NCBI GenBank assembly: GCA_963989385.1
Contig: OZ022502.1
Span: forward strand, 16,045,001-16,109,000
DNA: 64,000 bases
Reading direction: 5' to 3'
Source of the DNA: Ctena decussata
Taxonomy: Eukaryota > Mollusca > Bivalvia > Lucinida > Lucinidae
This document shows, piece after piece, positions 32,062 to 43,899 of the stretch. The translations under genes and the position numbers were made by a program. How positions within the stretch are numbered: the first letter of the stretch is position 1; each line of letters starts with the position of its first letter. The notes beneath the pieces are model-generated. The model was not told the origin of the DNA. It saw only the letters and a program-made list of their open reading frames with translations, and did no database searches.

Positions 32062-33830
32062 GGGCGTCTTGTAATGCTGTTCAAACAGTTTGCATTGTTT
32101 TAATTTACCCTCTCTATTGGGACACCTTAAAATTACTGTAATTATTCTAAAATTTGAACAGTTGCTTATACTAGCCGACAGTGTGTCAAAATACTGATAG
32201 GATATGACGCATTGCACATCTTGATCTTATTCTCACTGATTTCTCAGATAGATCTATCCCAAAATTTAGGATTACTGCGGCAATTGTTTGTTAGGGTTAC
32301 GTCATTGATAATCAAGGGTCGAACATATTTGCACGTGCATTTTATGCTCATCTCTTGTGTTGAACGTTATGAACCTTGTCCGGGCAAAATATGTTTGACG
32401 CTATACGCAAACAGTGGGTACCAAAATATAAGTCTATGCAACTGCGTACTCTGTCAGAGTAAGTGCAGTGCACCGTTTGATTCCCAGAAGGCATACTTAT
32501 CGCGCCTAACCTGTTCTGTTTGTGCTAGTGCACATACTAGTCTAGACTTAGGTGTTTTGCATAAATCATAAGACTGATTTTATCTCGACTCCACTCAAAT
32601 GGCCTGTGCCAGGAAAAATGTGTGTTCAGCCCATAATGCTTGCGGCGAAATATGTATGTATACGTAACCAGGAGGTACCAATATATGTCTACTCTATGTG
32701 TAGTCTACCCTGTTCTGATTGCGCATGCATCTGGTCTAGACACGCGTGTTTTGCATATGACTTAGGACTGGTTTTATCACGACTCGAGGTATGCGCAAGG
32801 GAAATTGTGTTTCCCCCCATCTTGGTAAAAGCGAATGCAGTCCGATTAGTGTCAATTCCTTTCGCTCACTTTACGGCGCTCCAGTGTATGATGCTCAAGA
32901 TTGTTTATACATGTTGTGAACGCATAACTGTTACCACAGACTGGGCTGAATCTTCTCGTCGCACGGGACACTTTTCCTAGGGTGCGGCTCTTGGGTTACA
33001 TCATTGATAATCAAGATAATCAAGTGTCGGTCATATTTGCACGTGCATTTTATGCTCATCCATTGTGTTTAACATTATAAGCCTTGTGCGGGCAAAATAT
33101 GTTTGACGCTGTACGCAAACAGTGAGTACCAAGATAAGTCTATGCAACTGCGTAGTCTGTCGGAGTAAGGGCAGTGCACCGTTTGATTCCCAGAAGGCAT
33201 ACTTTGTGCGCCTACCCTGTTCTGATTGTGCTAGTGCACAGACTAGTCTGGACATAGGTGTTTTGCATATACGGTAAGGCTGATTTTATCACGACATGAC
33301 TTAAAATGACCTGCGCAAGGAAAAATGTGTGTTCAGCCCATAATGTTTGAAGCGCACTATGTATGTATACATAAGCAACCAGAAAGTGCCAAGATATGTC
33401 TACGCTCATGTGAAGTCTACCCTGTTATGACTGCACGTACATCTAGTCTAGACACACGTGTTTTGCATATGACTTAGGACTGGTTTTATCACGACACGAG
33501 GTATGCGCAAGGGAAATGTGTTTCACCCCATCTTGGTAAAAGCGAATGCAGTCCGATCAGTGTCAATTCCCTTCGCTCACTTTACTGCGCTCCAGTGTAT
33601 GATGCTCAAGATTGTTTATACATGTTGTGAACGCATAACTGTTACCACAGACTGGGCTGAATCTTCTCGTCGCATGTGGCAATTTTCCGAGGGTGCGGCT
33701 TTTAAAGAATGCGCATTAATATTACAAAAAAAGGAATTTGTTCTCTATTTCGCGTCGTAAGCAACACTTTGACTAACAACACTATATACATTTAGACCAT
33801 CACCCGGCTGATAAATCTGTTGAATAGTAA
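32062..33830. repeat. Amplified module A, copy 1
   Basis: It begins GGCGTCTTGTAATGCTGTTC and ends GTTGAATAGTAA. It contains two ~0.71-kb sub-repeats (from about 32295 and 32996), each with CACGTGCATTTTATGCTCAT, GTTTGACGCT and GCGAATGCAGTCCGAT. The same module recurs at 45310 and 50732. Short frames (starting MFH(P/S)ILVKANAVR) recur in most copies but match no known family. Confidence 0.9.
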
Positions 33831-35162
33831 GGGAGCGACCATTTGATATTCTGGGGGGGGGCCTGGGGGGGCCTGGGGGGGCCTGGGGGGCCTGGTATAT
33901 TTATCAAAAAAATTCCTTGTCTTTGGATATGCAAGAAAAAAATAACCTGGCTCATAAGAGGGTTCAAAAAAAATAATCTGGCCTCAAAAGTAAGAGAAAA
34001 AAATAACCTGTCTCCACCCAAAATTTCAAAAAAAAAATAGTCTGCAGATAATTCCATTGGAATTGAGTTTTATAATGTCTCTGGCTTCTGGGGGCTGCGC
34101 CCCCAGACCCCCATATTTATAGTAATATTTTAATATTATTTACAATTGGTTTACACCAGTGGGCCCGCGTGTGCATACATTTACAAAAAAAAACTATACA
34201 ACATTCACATACATGTATTATTGATCTGCCACATTACTAAGTAAATGTTTCCACTAAAACTGAATTGCAAAAGAGTCACTAGCTTATGGGAGACAAAACC
34301 ATTATGGCAAAATAAACACTCTAAAAGGCAAAAGTCCTAATATAAAAACCCTTATTTTTATCATCATTCCTAGTTTATCTCTATTGTTTCCAGTCTTAAA
34401 ATTGCCATTGAAATTGGGAAATTGCTTTAGCTTCTGGGGGCGTTGCCCCCCAGACCCACCTTTGTTAACTTCTTAGCACAAAACTTTTAGCCATGTTATT
34501 GATTGCCATTCATGTATAATGTGACTCTATCATGTAATTAATGTGACTCTATCATGTAAGTATTTATCAAACTTTCTAAAGTACGAATAAAGCATGTTTG
34601 GGCATATATTGGGATAGAAAAAAAATTAAATTCCTAATGTTGGCCCTAAAACTTTGCCAAAATAGCCCTAAATTTTGGCCAAAATATTCCTAATTTAAGG
34701 CCTAATTTTTTGCCAAACTCATACAGGGATGTTTGTATCTGTACCTTAGATGAAATGAGTAACATGCTCCAGGCACTGGTTTGCAAAAGCAAGCTAAGCC
34801 ATGCCCTTGGCCTTGTTAAAGACAGCACCATGTTCTTTTTGTGAGAAAAAAGGTGTAGAAAATACTGATGTGGGTAAAATAAAAGGATATTAAGGTCAAG
34901 TGAACAAGGATCTGATAGTTCAGCTATAAAATTAAAAAAAAATAACCTGTTTGAGTTAGTTTGTAAAAAAAATAAATTAGCTCCCAAAAGGAGAAGAAAA
35001 AAAAGAAATTGTTTCCAGAGGCCAGTGAAATAAAATGTCGTGTCTCCATCAAGAATACCAGCCCCCCCCCCCCCGAATAACAAATGGTCGGTCCCTAAAC
35101 ATCATCTGCATTTACTAGCCCCCCCCCCCCCCCCCCCCCCCGAATATGAAATGGTCGGTCCC
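33831..35162. mobile_element. Inserted element with GGG...CCC ends and TAA target duplication
   Basis: The left end GGGAGCGACCATTTGATATT and right end AATATGAAATGGTCGGTCCC are inverted repeats, each next to a G/C homopolymer run. It interrupts the A-S junction; the other copies read AATAGTAAACATCATCTG there, giving a TAA duplication (33828-33830 and 35163-35165). A three-base TWA target fits PIF/Harbinger. No transposase frame was seen. It holds GC-rich hairpins such as CTTCTGGGGGCTGCGCCCCC. Confidence 0.8.
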
Positions 35163-35184
35163 TAAACATCATCTGCATTTACTA
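35096..35184. repeat. Duplicated right terminus plus flanking host bases
   Basis: TAAACATCATCTGCATTTAC occurs at 35096 and again at 35163, each time preceded by a poly-C run and an ATGGTCGGTCCC terminus. The first terminus ends at 35095, the second at 35162. Confidence 0.9.
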
Positions 35185-35200
35185 TATGCCAAAGACAAAG

Positions 35201-35389
35201 ATGGATCGATGGATGACGCGATATTACGTCCTTTTCAATAGTATTTCAGTTATATCAGGATGATAAAGAAAGGATATGTGCAATGGAACCCCGTTTATGG
35301 TAGGAAAGATTTTCGCCTAAAGCGGGACTCGAACCTGGTTTGCTAGATCAGTAGGCCAATGCTGAACCCACTGACCTACCGAGGTTCCT
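35201..35389 (-). mobile_element. tRNA-derived SINE, copy in module S1
   Basis: Read on the minus strand: an A-box-like TAGGTCAGTGGG near the head and a B box GGTTCGAGTCC, then a central domain (TATAACTGAAATACTATTG) and a tail of GATCCATC units. Target duplications of the form CCAAAGACAAAGA lie on both sides. The central domain resembles the conserved SINE domains described across animals (Nin-DC or Meta type; I cannot say which). Confidence 0.85.
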
Positions 35390-35571
35390 ACCAAAGACAA
35401 AGAGACAGACACACAACAAAGTATTCAAATAAACATACTGACAGAAATCCACATGATCTAGGACAACTTGTTTAAGCTATCTTATCTTAAACAAACTAAA
35501 CTCAGACTAAAACCAAGGTTGCGGATTGATTCGCCAGCAATAATTTGCATCAGCCTTGACGAGGCCAAAAG

Positions 35572-35675
35572 CCAGGTACATGACGTCCTGATGACGTCGC
35601 ACTGACATCGATACGACGTCGCCATTTCACATCAACGTCAATATGACGTCATTTGGACGTCATGTGCCTGCCGGG
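35572..35675. mobile_element. GACGTC-palindrome MITE, copy in S1
   Basis: Starts CCAGGTACATGACGTC and ends ATGTGCCTGCCGGG, with three TGACGTC-type inner units. Confidence 0.8.
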
Positions 35676-36652
35676 AAGATGCTTTTTATAAAATGTATTA
35701 CTGAGCTCATGTTAAAATAGAGTTATCTCCCATCGTCTATACAGTCATTTGTTGCAAACAGTCGAACTTTTCACACCGAAAAGTTGCATTTCTCGCGCGA
35801 AAGCTGATTTTTTTCAGCTATTCTCTTTAGCTAGACTGTCAAGCTTTATTCACCATCTTCATTCTCTACCAGATGATACTCCATATGAGAAGACGTAACT
35901 AGCCATCGTTTACATCGAGTGAGAATGAAAATGCAGTGAAAAAATGTGGGACTTATTATCATTTCAGTCACTTTCCAATAGATTCATATGACTCCGCCTT
36001 GTTTTCTCGTAAACTGTTCTGAAATAGTTTAAACATATTTTATTGCCAAATAATCTGTACAGCAATTGGGTTGGGCCACAAGTTCTAACAACATTAATTA
36101 CGGCCCTCCCCGTACAAATGTAAAATACAAAGTTATAGGCAATGACATGAAGATTAATACACACATTAAAGTAAGGTGTGAGTTCTATATAACGTAAACA
36201 CACAATGGGATGGTTATGAAATGTAAAGAAGTAAAAAAAAAGTGAAAAAAAAAAAAGCAACAACTAATGCAGCAAGCAGCATCCAGCCAGATAACAGTAA
36301 CAGCTATTATATGATATAGTAAGTGTTGAATCAAGAAAAGTTTAATAAGGGCTGACAAATCCCATCATGACCAGAACACTAAAACTGTAGGAACCTGAGG
36401 TTACTGGCAGGCCAACTCATAAGAGAAAGATGAGTAGGTGGGGACAGGTGGGTAGGGGTGGGGTGGGAAACTGGCCCTTCTGTGCCCTCGAAACGATTCT
36501 TCTATTACTAAATACACTCAGGTTTCTTGAAGCTTCATTCAGCTGAAAAAAATATATAATTACATTCAGATCATTAGATTTTCACCTGATATTATCCTGG
36601 AAGATAAGCATGTCTTTAAGATACTGAGGAGCAGCCAGGTTTATGTGACAGA

Positions 36653-37876
36653 TTAACTAGTAAAACGTTTTGTATTTTTGATATACTGGTGCACGTGACC
36701 GAAGAAGATAACGTTATCTTTTTCGGAAAATGCATCAGAACCATATAATATGAAACGAACTCCTAGAGGATGAAATTTTCTAGTCGCGCGAAATAAGGTC
36801 ACTCTTTCATTACTATACCTTTCACATCTAAAGAAATAATGTTCAGCATGTTCAATACTGATCCCACAGTCACAAAGAGGAGAATCTTTTAGATGGTTTT
36901 GATAAAGGTCGTTGTTAAGGTTGCTACATTTGTTCCTTATTCGACAGTGGAATACAGATTCAGTTCTCTTACCCTGGATGAAAAATTTGGGAATTTGCGG
37001 AGAAATATAAATATGCTGTTTTAGTTTAAGTTTAAATGAATTCACTGAAGTTTCAGATCGAATTTCAAGAGGTAAATTGTTCCACAAGAGTGTACCAGAA
37101 GGAATAAAAGATTTTGCAAATAATTCAGTTCTTCTATTCATAATACTTATATTTTCGGCGTTTCTTAAGTTGTAAACAGTTCTTTCAGTAACAAGAGGAG
37201 GCAACAGGCTACACAGATATTCCGGGGCAGTACCATTAAAAATTTTATACATGGTAACTAACTTCTGAAACTGACGACGGTCAGACAAAGGTAGCCACCC
37301 GATTTCGCTCATTAAGTTGTCTATTGAAACTGAGCGGGTTAACCCGGTGACTATTCGAGCAGCTTCATATTGAAATCGTTCAAGTCGTTCTTTCTCATAC
37401 ATTGTGCAGCCATCCCATACGATAGATGCGTACTCGACCAGAGGCCTCAAGTATGAAAAATAAAGCTGATTCAGTGTTTTACGATTTAGCTTAAACTGCA
37501 AACTTCGCATAACTCCTAACATTTTTGCAGCAGAAGTTAAAATATTGTTGATATGGGTATGCCATTTACCATCATGACTGAGAGTAAGTCCTAAATGTTT
37601 ATGATCATCTACAAAATTAACAGGAACTTGATCAAAGTACAGTTTTGGATTATTTACATTAGTAGTACAAAATGAAATAGCTTCTGTTTTGTTTGGGTTG
37701 AAATCTACTAACCACTGTTTTGCCCAAACTGTAATAATTCTCGAGTCATGATTCAGGATTCCTTCAATATCATGTATATTAGGTGATGTGAACGATAAAG
37801 ATGTATCATCAGCAAAGAGACGACTTATGCTTACCAAATGTTCCACGATATCATTTACATAGATCAAGAATAGCAA
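36653..37876 (-). pseudogene. ORF2 of the minus-strand element, RT catalytic centre and C-terminus
   Basis: 407 codons in the third reading frame. It starts with LFLIYVNDIV and the catalytic RLFADDTSL, then the thumb (DFNPNKTEAISF) and C-terminal half. It ends in SPLCDCG...HAEHYFFRC, the same CxC-H-C knuckle as the 8-kb element, and HVHQYIKNTKRF, matching that element's VHKYIQSSKRF end. The two are therefore relatives. Confidence 0.9.
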
Positions 37877-38503
37877 AGGCCCAAGACAGAACCTTGTGGA
37901 ACCCCTGCAGATAACATTTTAGAATCTGACATTGATGACCCTACAAAGACTTTTTGACTTCTTCCGGAAAGATAGTCTGAAATCCATTTTAAAAGATCCC
38001 CTTTAATACCATTTTGTTCTAATTTGAAAAGAAGGCCTTTATGCCATACCCTGTCAAAGGGTTTTGATAGATCACAAAAGACTATGCATGTATACTGTTT
38101 AGAGTCAAAACTTTGACAAATTTGATTATAGATGTCAATAAGTTGGAATACTGAGGAATGGCCTGGTAAAAATCCCGACTGCAATTTAAAGATAAGATTG
38201 TTACTGTGAAAAAAAGTTAAATAAGTGTTTGTAAACAACTCGTTCCATTAATTTCCCAACTGTGCTAATTAATGAAATTGGTCTATAATTAGAGGGTGTA
38301 TCCGATGACCCTTTTTTAAATAAAGGCATTACAATGGCCTCTTTCCATAGGGACGGAAATGTACATTCAGCAAGAGATTTATTTATCAAAATATGTAAAG
38401 GTTTAACAACAGTTTCGCAAGTCATTTTAAGCATTTTATGACTGATCAGATCATGACCACAGGCCTTATTTACTTCAAGAACTCTAATAATGTCTTTAAT
38501 TTC
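37864..38503 (-). pseudogene. ORF2 of the minus-strand element, RT fingers and palm (frameshifted)
   Basis: The frame after the TAG gives IVMPLFKKGSSDTPSNYRPI and then KHLFNFF. A frameshift in an A/T homopolymer near 38210-38217 moves the reading to the frame with LQSGFLPGHSSV, FCDLSKPFDRVWH and GVPQGSVLG. A one-base loss near 37880 forces a second shift. Palm motif Lys/Ala becomes Pro in LSKPFD. Confidence 0.87.
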
Positions 38504-39922
38504 CTACTCTTCTATGTGAATATTATCTAAAGAATTAGCTGTTTTTGGAACGAAATTAGGGAGTTCAGTATTAGCTTCATTAATATTAGAAATTGAATCG
38601 AAATAGTCATTTAACGTGTTAGCTTTTTCAAGATCTGAAAAAGAGTAAACTTCTTCTCCAGAATCAGAAATAGTTTTAAGTGGCGGTATTACTTCAGCAC
38701 CTTTATTTGATTTTACAAAATATTTAACGAGTTTCCAGTACTGTTTTGGATTAGTAATCTTTGCTTCAATAATAGTCGTTTCAATATTGCTATAAAACTG
38801 TTCTTTTGCATGAGATTTTAAATTATTAACTTTATTTCTTATTTTCTTATAATTTTGCCAATCTTGGTTACTACCAGATTTTGCGGCCTTATTTCTTAAC
38901 CTATCACGTTTTCTTGAAGCAGTTCTTATCTCAGAATCATACCAAGGTTTGTCGTTTGGTCTTATGGTAACTTCTTTGCAGGGTATACATTCTTTAGCGA
39001 GATTTATGAACTTTGAGGTGAAATTTTCACAAGCATTGTCTACACTATCGTTTTTAAGAAATTCCCAGTCTGTAGATGAAATTAATCTATTAAACTTACA
39101 GAAGTCACCTTTTTTATACTGCCAAACGACACGCTTAAAAGCTGTAGAATGATTATAAGTAAATGGTAGAAAGACATATGTTGCTGAGTGGTCACTTATA
39201 TCAGCTGGTATACTAAGAATGCCAGAATCCAATACTTTGAGTGTTTCGGAAAGAACCACAGGATCTAAAAGAGTTTGGGAAGTATTGGTTACTCGAGTTG
39301 GTACATTTATGATATTAACAAGGTTATTTAACATAATTACATCTTTCAAATTGTGATTACGCGGATTTAGTTGATCTTCATTCAAATCTTCAACTATAAT
39401 GATATTTTTAGAAATTTCCGATGCTCTTTCGATAGTTATGTTCAGTCGTTGCCAAAAATTAATTGGTGTGTTTGGAGGTCTATATATATAACAAAGTAAA
39501 TATGACTCACCTTTATGTTTAATTTCAATCCATATTGATTCAACCAAATTAGCTTCCAAGTCGGTTAGTCGATCTGCAGATAAACCTTCTGAAACATAAA
39601 CTAATAGGCCCGAAGAGTGGGCCGAGACATCTTTTCTGAAAGGTATAGATTGAAACCCTCCTAAACATAAGTCAGTATTTGGAACATTATCACTTAAATG
39701 AGTTTCTGTAAAACAAAGAATATCAAAATCTGTAGGGCTATCTCTGACATAGTCTAATTTGTTTCTAATACTGCGAATATTTAAATGAAGTATTGATAAG
39801 TTGTCGGTTTGATTGCTCAGATCAGCGTCTGGACCAGGATTTTCACTAACATCACCGGACAAAATAATTAAACATAGTATTACATATAAAATACTTGAAG
39901 TACTAATATTGTATCCAGACAA
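38504..39922 (-). pseudogene. ORF2 of the minus-strand element, N-terminal part: 2A-like leader and endonuclease
   Basis: 472 codons. It begins with a hydrophobic leader (ISTSSILYVILCLIILSG) that ends in GDVSENPGP at residues 23-31, a 2A-like motif. The APE endonuclease motifs follow: LNIRSIRNKLDYV, TETHLSD, YRPPN, an altered VEDLNED (usually GDFN) and a normal ISDHS. An in-frame TAG at 38504-38506 ends it; the same frame continues beyond it (EIKDIIRVLEVNKACGHDLI), so this is a nonsense mutation in one long ORF2. Confidence 0.88.
39830..39856 (-). other. 2A-like motif of the minus-strand element
   Basis: The codons read G-D-V-S-E-N-P-G-P directly after a hydrophobic segment. Compared with D(V/I)ExNPGP, Ser sits in the Glu position and Glu in the free position. 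Confidence 0.6.
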
Positions 39923-39960
39923 TTATGTCTAAAACTATTATCCATTAAGAAGTTTACCCT

Positions 39961-41385
39961 TTTTACCTTTAAGAGAGTAATGTCCATAGTGAGAAAAAAG
40001 ACTTACCCAAGTAGACAAACCGAGGACACAGAACCGACCGGTGCAGGAGGAAAGGGGCGGGATGGGGAGGTTGTAAAAATATATAAAACAAGAAAATAAG
40101 AAATATGATTCGAACAACATAGCTTTCAGATATCTGACAGGATGCATAATTTCTGCAATGACTGAAGCATATTCCTCGGAAATGAATAAGCAAATTTTAT
40201 CAAAATACATGTGTGGGAGATTCGATTAGGATGCAGGATACCTTTAATTCATTCACCAAATAAGCCTACTGCTAACATCATTCGATAAGCACGGAGGATC
40301 CTGTACGAGTGGTGATCACAACATGAAAATACATATATATGTATAAATAATAATACATGTAATAATAATAATAGCATGTAAGGATGCCAACGTTTAAAGC
40401 GGAAAAAACGTACTCAGCGTCACAGTCCTCCACTAGCAGATAATGAGATGCAACAGGAGGTAAATCTCAATATGAGATGCTTAGAGCTGTCGCCTTCGTT
40501 CATGCCATTTACAAGCCAAAACTTAATCAACAATTAAATAGCTACAAAATTTCAACATATAATTGAACGCAAGGGCGGCGAATCGACATCTGGCGTTAGA
40601 AAACCCCCATCAAACCATGCCGAACAAGAACATGCCAACTCGTCTTATTTTCACGCCCGTATGTTTGAATGTGTCAAGGCCACAAGATAGTTGCAGCTAA
40701 GCCCGACATGGGAATTCAGCCCTCATAATCATTTCTCGTAACAACAGCAAAATGCTATTAATACTATCATAGCTACTGATGTTGGCAGCAATAACAGAAA
40801 TAATAGTAATTATTGTAACATAGGGCTGGTATGAGAAGTCTGTCATATACACAGCCTGATATGGGAAAACAGTCAATTTACACAGCCATGTGCGTGCGCG
40901 TACCGTGACAAGCTATAGAAGGGGAGCAACTAAAGTAAGAAAAGCGTGACTGAACAAATTATAATTGCTTCCCCTGGCTACATGTTTGATAAGAATAAAC
41001 CCATTCATGCCTAGCGCCCCATAAAAGGGTCATAGGCGAACAGTGCAGACCCAGATCAGACGCCGCATAACGCGGCGTCCGATCTAAGTCTCCCCTGTTT
41101 GCTTAAAATTCAAGCATTTAATAGGGAAAATTTACAGACACTAGATTATGCTTCGGTCACACCATGAACAAGAAGTTCCTTAGCATACGTGAAGAGCGAG
41201 ACTGAGGCCAGATTGCACAGCTGTAAAAGCCCGATCAATATCCTCGCTTAATTTAACAGTTTATAGCACCAGAGAATGGAAATCATAACATCTGTCTAGG
41301 CTTACTCGCATGCCAAAGGGCTCCCCTACCTCGTGGAACAACACCAGTGAATAGCATTACATCAACATAGTATTCGTATTTTTAG
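39961..41385. other. No gene recognised; small hairpin
   Basis: A CGCCGCATAACGCGGCGTC hairpin lies within 41040-41100, next to CAGATCAGA and GTTTGC words typical of the long-hairpin MITEs. Otherwise unassigned. Confidence 0.4.
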
Positions 41386-41575
41386 GATGGACGGATGACT
41401 TGAGACATTACGTCCTTTCTAACATTATTTCAGTCATATCAGGAATATATGAGGGCGACGATGAAAGACTGTGCGCAATGGAACTCAGTTCTTAATATGC
41501 AAAGTTTCTGCCTCAAACTGCACCGATCCAGAACTGAAATAAGTAGCAGTTCGACCAAGGTTCATTCTACTCGCT
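41386..41575 (-). mobile_element. Decayed tRNA-derived SINE copy
   Basis: GGATGGACGGATGAC, TTATTTCAGTCATATCAGGA and GAAAGACTGTGCGCAATGGA match the SINE family seen at 60773-60970; the tRNA-like head has largely decayed. Confidence 0.65.
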
Positions 41576-41579
41576 GAAT

Positions 41580-41798
41580 GCAGTCAACTCTCGATACCTC
41601 AAAGTCAAAGTTCATCCCAAACTACCGATATCCCAAAGTATTTTTTTCTGGTCCCAGAAAATCCACTCTGAGACATCAGTAGTTTAAGATAAGAGGAGTT
41701 GAAATGTAAATAAAAATAGAAAATTGGTCTAAGTTATATTGTTTAAAGTAAGAGGGTAATTTGAGATATCAGTGTTCGAGATATCGAGAGTTGACTGT
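41580..41798. mobile_element. Short DNA-transposon remnant with CAGTCAACTCTCGATA ends
   Basis: The left end CAGTCAACTCTCGATA and right end TATCGAGAGTTGACTG are perfect inverted repeats over 16 bp. The ends resemble pogo/Tigger-type termini. There is no open frame, and the flanks do not show a clear TA duplication. Confidence 0.7.
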
Positions 41799-41849
41799 AC
41801 TTATTGAAAAACCTACATAGGTCGCATTCATAATCTAATGAAGACAGAG

Positions 41850-41925
41850 TATCGAATCAGCATTGAATCAACGATGATTCAGCACCATGACGATCAATCA
41901 TCGTCGACTCATTGCCGATCTAAAC
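41850..41925. mobile_element. TTGAATCAACG-palindrome fragment
   Basis: CAGCATTGAATCAACGATGA and ATCATCGTCGACTC units, a decayed copy of the family at 30413. Confidence 0.55.
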
Positions 41926-41996
41926 TCTCCGTGCCCGCTTGGTGGAAGTTCGCTCCAGCACCAAACAGCAAACAGCCTGACAATGATTCCAATACC

Positions 41997-42590
41997 CCCA
42001 AACCGACCAAACGTGGTGTCACCACATTCCCTGGGCCCGGACAACTCCATTATCTAAGAGCAGGGTAATATAGACGTCGATACCACCCAAAAATATATTA
42101 ATTAGCCGAGTAGGTCGGGTTGAAGAGGTCCAAGTATCAGTGCAGAAGGATGTCTATTAGATCAGTCTCCGTTCAAACGACCAGCTGTATAGAATTACTT
42201 TGCTAAAAACAATCAAATGAAGACTTTACACAGAAGTACATGCATAATACATTAATTACAGAAAAAATCTTATGACGGTTCGATCTTTCAACCCTCAAAC
42301 CGACCAAACGTGGTGTCACCACAGTCCCTGGGCCCGGACAACTCCATTATCCAAGAGCAGTGTCGATACCACCCACATATATATTAACCGAGTAGGTCGG
42401 GTTGAAGATTCCAAGTATCAGTGCCGAAGGATGTCTATTAGATCAGTCAGAACATGCATATGTCCGTTCAAACGACCAGCTGTATACATAGAATTACTTT
42501 GCTAAAAAAAAGATCAACTGAAGACTTTACATAGAAGTACATGCATAATACATACATTACAGAAAAATTCTTACGACGGTCCGAGTATTG
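41997..42590 (+). repeat. Two-unit ~297-bp tandem duplication
   Basis: ACCGACCAAACGTGGTGTCA starts at about 42001 and 42299. Both units run through GAGTAGGTCGGGTTGAAGA and CGTTCAAACGACCAGCTGTA to a CTTA(T/C)GACGGT(T/C)CGA end. Confidence 0.88.
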
Positions 42591-43030
42591 CAGACTTTTG
42601 TCTGCTTTTCGTTATTATTTTCTAGTTTTATTTATTTATTCTTATAGCTTTGCCCCCAATACATGTATCTTTAAGCCGTGCGAAGGAAAAAACATTTCTT
42701 TCAACGTTATAGACCTTTTGATATATTCTACCGTTTACCGTCTACTGTGCATTGTCTACTCGCTCTTCGTTTTGGAGCATGCTGAAAAGTAGTGCATGCT
42801 GTTCACGCTTTTTCTGTATACTATATGAAGTGTCTACTGTCTATCTACTGCGTCCTGGATACTTTAACTACAACATAGACGTGGTGCAAGCACAGGGGCA
42901 TGGCTACAAGGTCGCAGCATGTGCGCCTGTTTAAGCGAATCCGGACTCAACAATGATGTACCTTCAACCAAAGTGGAGTCACACAAACAGATGGAACCCA
43001 CATAAGCAACATAATAATCCGCACTTTATG
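42583..43030 (+). repeat. Amplified module C, copy 1
   Basis: It starts with a remnant of a 5S rRNA 3' end (GTATTGCAGACTTTTGTCTG) and runs through GGAGCATGCTGAAAAGTAGT to CCACATAAGCA. The second copy is at 49628-50100. Confidence 0.85.
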
Positions 43031-43460
43031 GGAGCTAAACCCTGGTGGCCAATTAGAATAATAAATGCTTGCCAAAATTTCTATGGAGCACATACTTATA
43101 TTTGGGCAGTTAAACACACACGCAGACGCATCTAATTATCTGTACATTTAAGTTCTGCAATAGTTAAAACAAATAGAAAAAAAAAAAAATTAAGAAGGCA
43201 GTTATAACATGTTTCTTGTCAATTTTAGTTTTGTATGATTGAAATGCAGAATTTATAAATTTTGGCGATATGTACAAATTTTGGCATTATTTCTTTTCCC
43301 TATCGAATTGCTTTTCTTCGTCTGAAGATCGATATTAATGAAACGTGGACCTTGAATACTTAGTTGTGACTGTGGACAGACTTCAAATATCATTAATTTT
43401 TTCTGATACCTAATGGAAAGCCCAAAGAGACGGATCAGATCTTCACATTGATACTTACTA

Positions 43461-43557
43461 CCCAGCATTCACACAACGTTAAAATGACGTCGCATTGACG
43501 TCGACGCAATCAGATTACATCATATCGACTTCATTCTGACGTCATGTACCCGCTGGG
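43461..43557. mobile_element. GACGTC-palindrome MITE in B1
   Basis: CCCAGCATTCACACAACG to GTACCCGCTGGG, with GACGTCGCATTGACGTCGAC in between. Confidence 0.8.
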
Positions 43558-43566
43558 ATATACTTA

Positions 43567-43650
43567 GTTTAAACATATTTTATTTCATTGCATCACAATA
43601 CCACATATATTTACATAACATGAGAATGTTTAAAGGATCAGAACGGAAGC
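43567..43650 (-). mobile_element. 5'-truncated tail of the 8-kb retrotransposon family
   Basis: On the minus strand GCTTCCGTTCTGATCCTTTA...TGAAATAAAATATGTTTAAA matches the last ~90 bp of the 8-kb element (GCTTCCGTTCTAATCCTATT... and the same end). Confidence 0.8.
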
Positions 43651-43704
43651 TATAGCTTATCGAGTTCTTATCCTAGATATGATATCCTGGGATATACTTC
43701 ACAG

Positions 43705-43811
43705 CCCAGCAGTTACAAGACGTCGAAATGATATAGTATTGACGTCGATGCGGCATGTGGCGTCGCATCGATCCTATTTCGACATCATTACGACGTCATG
43801 TGCCTGCTGGG
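43705..43811. mobile_element. GACGTC-palindrome MITE, second type
   Basis: CCCAGCAGTTACAAGACGTC to ACGACGTCATGTGCCTGCTG, with a central CGTCGATGCGGCATGTGGCG. Confidence 0.8.
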
Positions 43812-43899
43812 CGTCTTGTAATGCTGTTCAAACAGTTTGCATCGTTTTAATTTACAGTTCCATTGGGACACCTTAAAATTACTGTAATTATTCTATGTA

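Larger units (their letters stand above)
35163..36026. repeat. Amplified module S, copy 1
   Basis: Holds a SINE (35201-35392), a GACGTC palindrome (35572-35675) and a tail with CCGAAAAGTTGCATTTCTCG. It matches 47089-47398 plus 48231-48760, and 54251-55115. It is cut at 36027 by the minus-strand retrotransposon. Confidence 0.88.
36027..39960 (-). mobile_element. Degenerate CR1/jockey-like retrotransposon, minus strand
   Basis: The 3' end is the GTTTAAAC/AATAAAATATG terminus shared with the 8-kb element. The coding part runs from 39922 down to 36653 and is broken by one stop codon and two frameshifts. It is inserted in module S1, since module S3 reads straight through the same site (GAAATAG at ~55116). 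I found neither a target duplication nor a clear 5' end. Confidence 0.85.
43010..43660. repeat. Amplified module B, copy 1
   Basis: Contains GGGAGCTAAACCCTGG, CTAATTATCTGTACATTTAA, GAAAGCCCAAAGAGACGGAT, then a GACGTC palindrome (43461-43557) and a retrotransposon 3' tail (43567-43650). Other copies are at 43900, 44640 and 50070. Confidence 0.88.

Noticed and set aside
35320..35392. tRNA gene calls from A and B boxes
   Set aside because: The boxes belong to SINE heads followed by a central domain and tail; cloverleaf pairing is not kept.
42541..42934. Frames of 83 and 60 codons in module C
   Set aside because: The second C copy breaks the frames; no domain.
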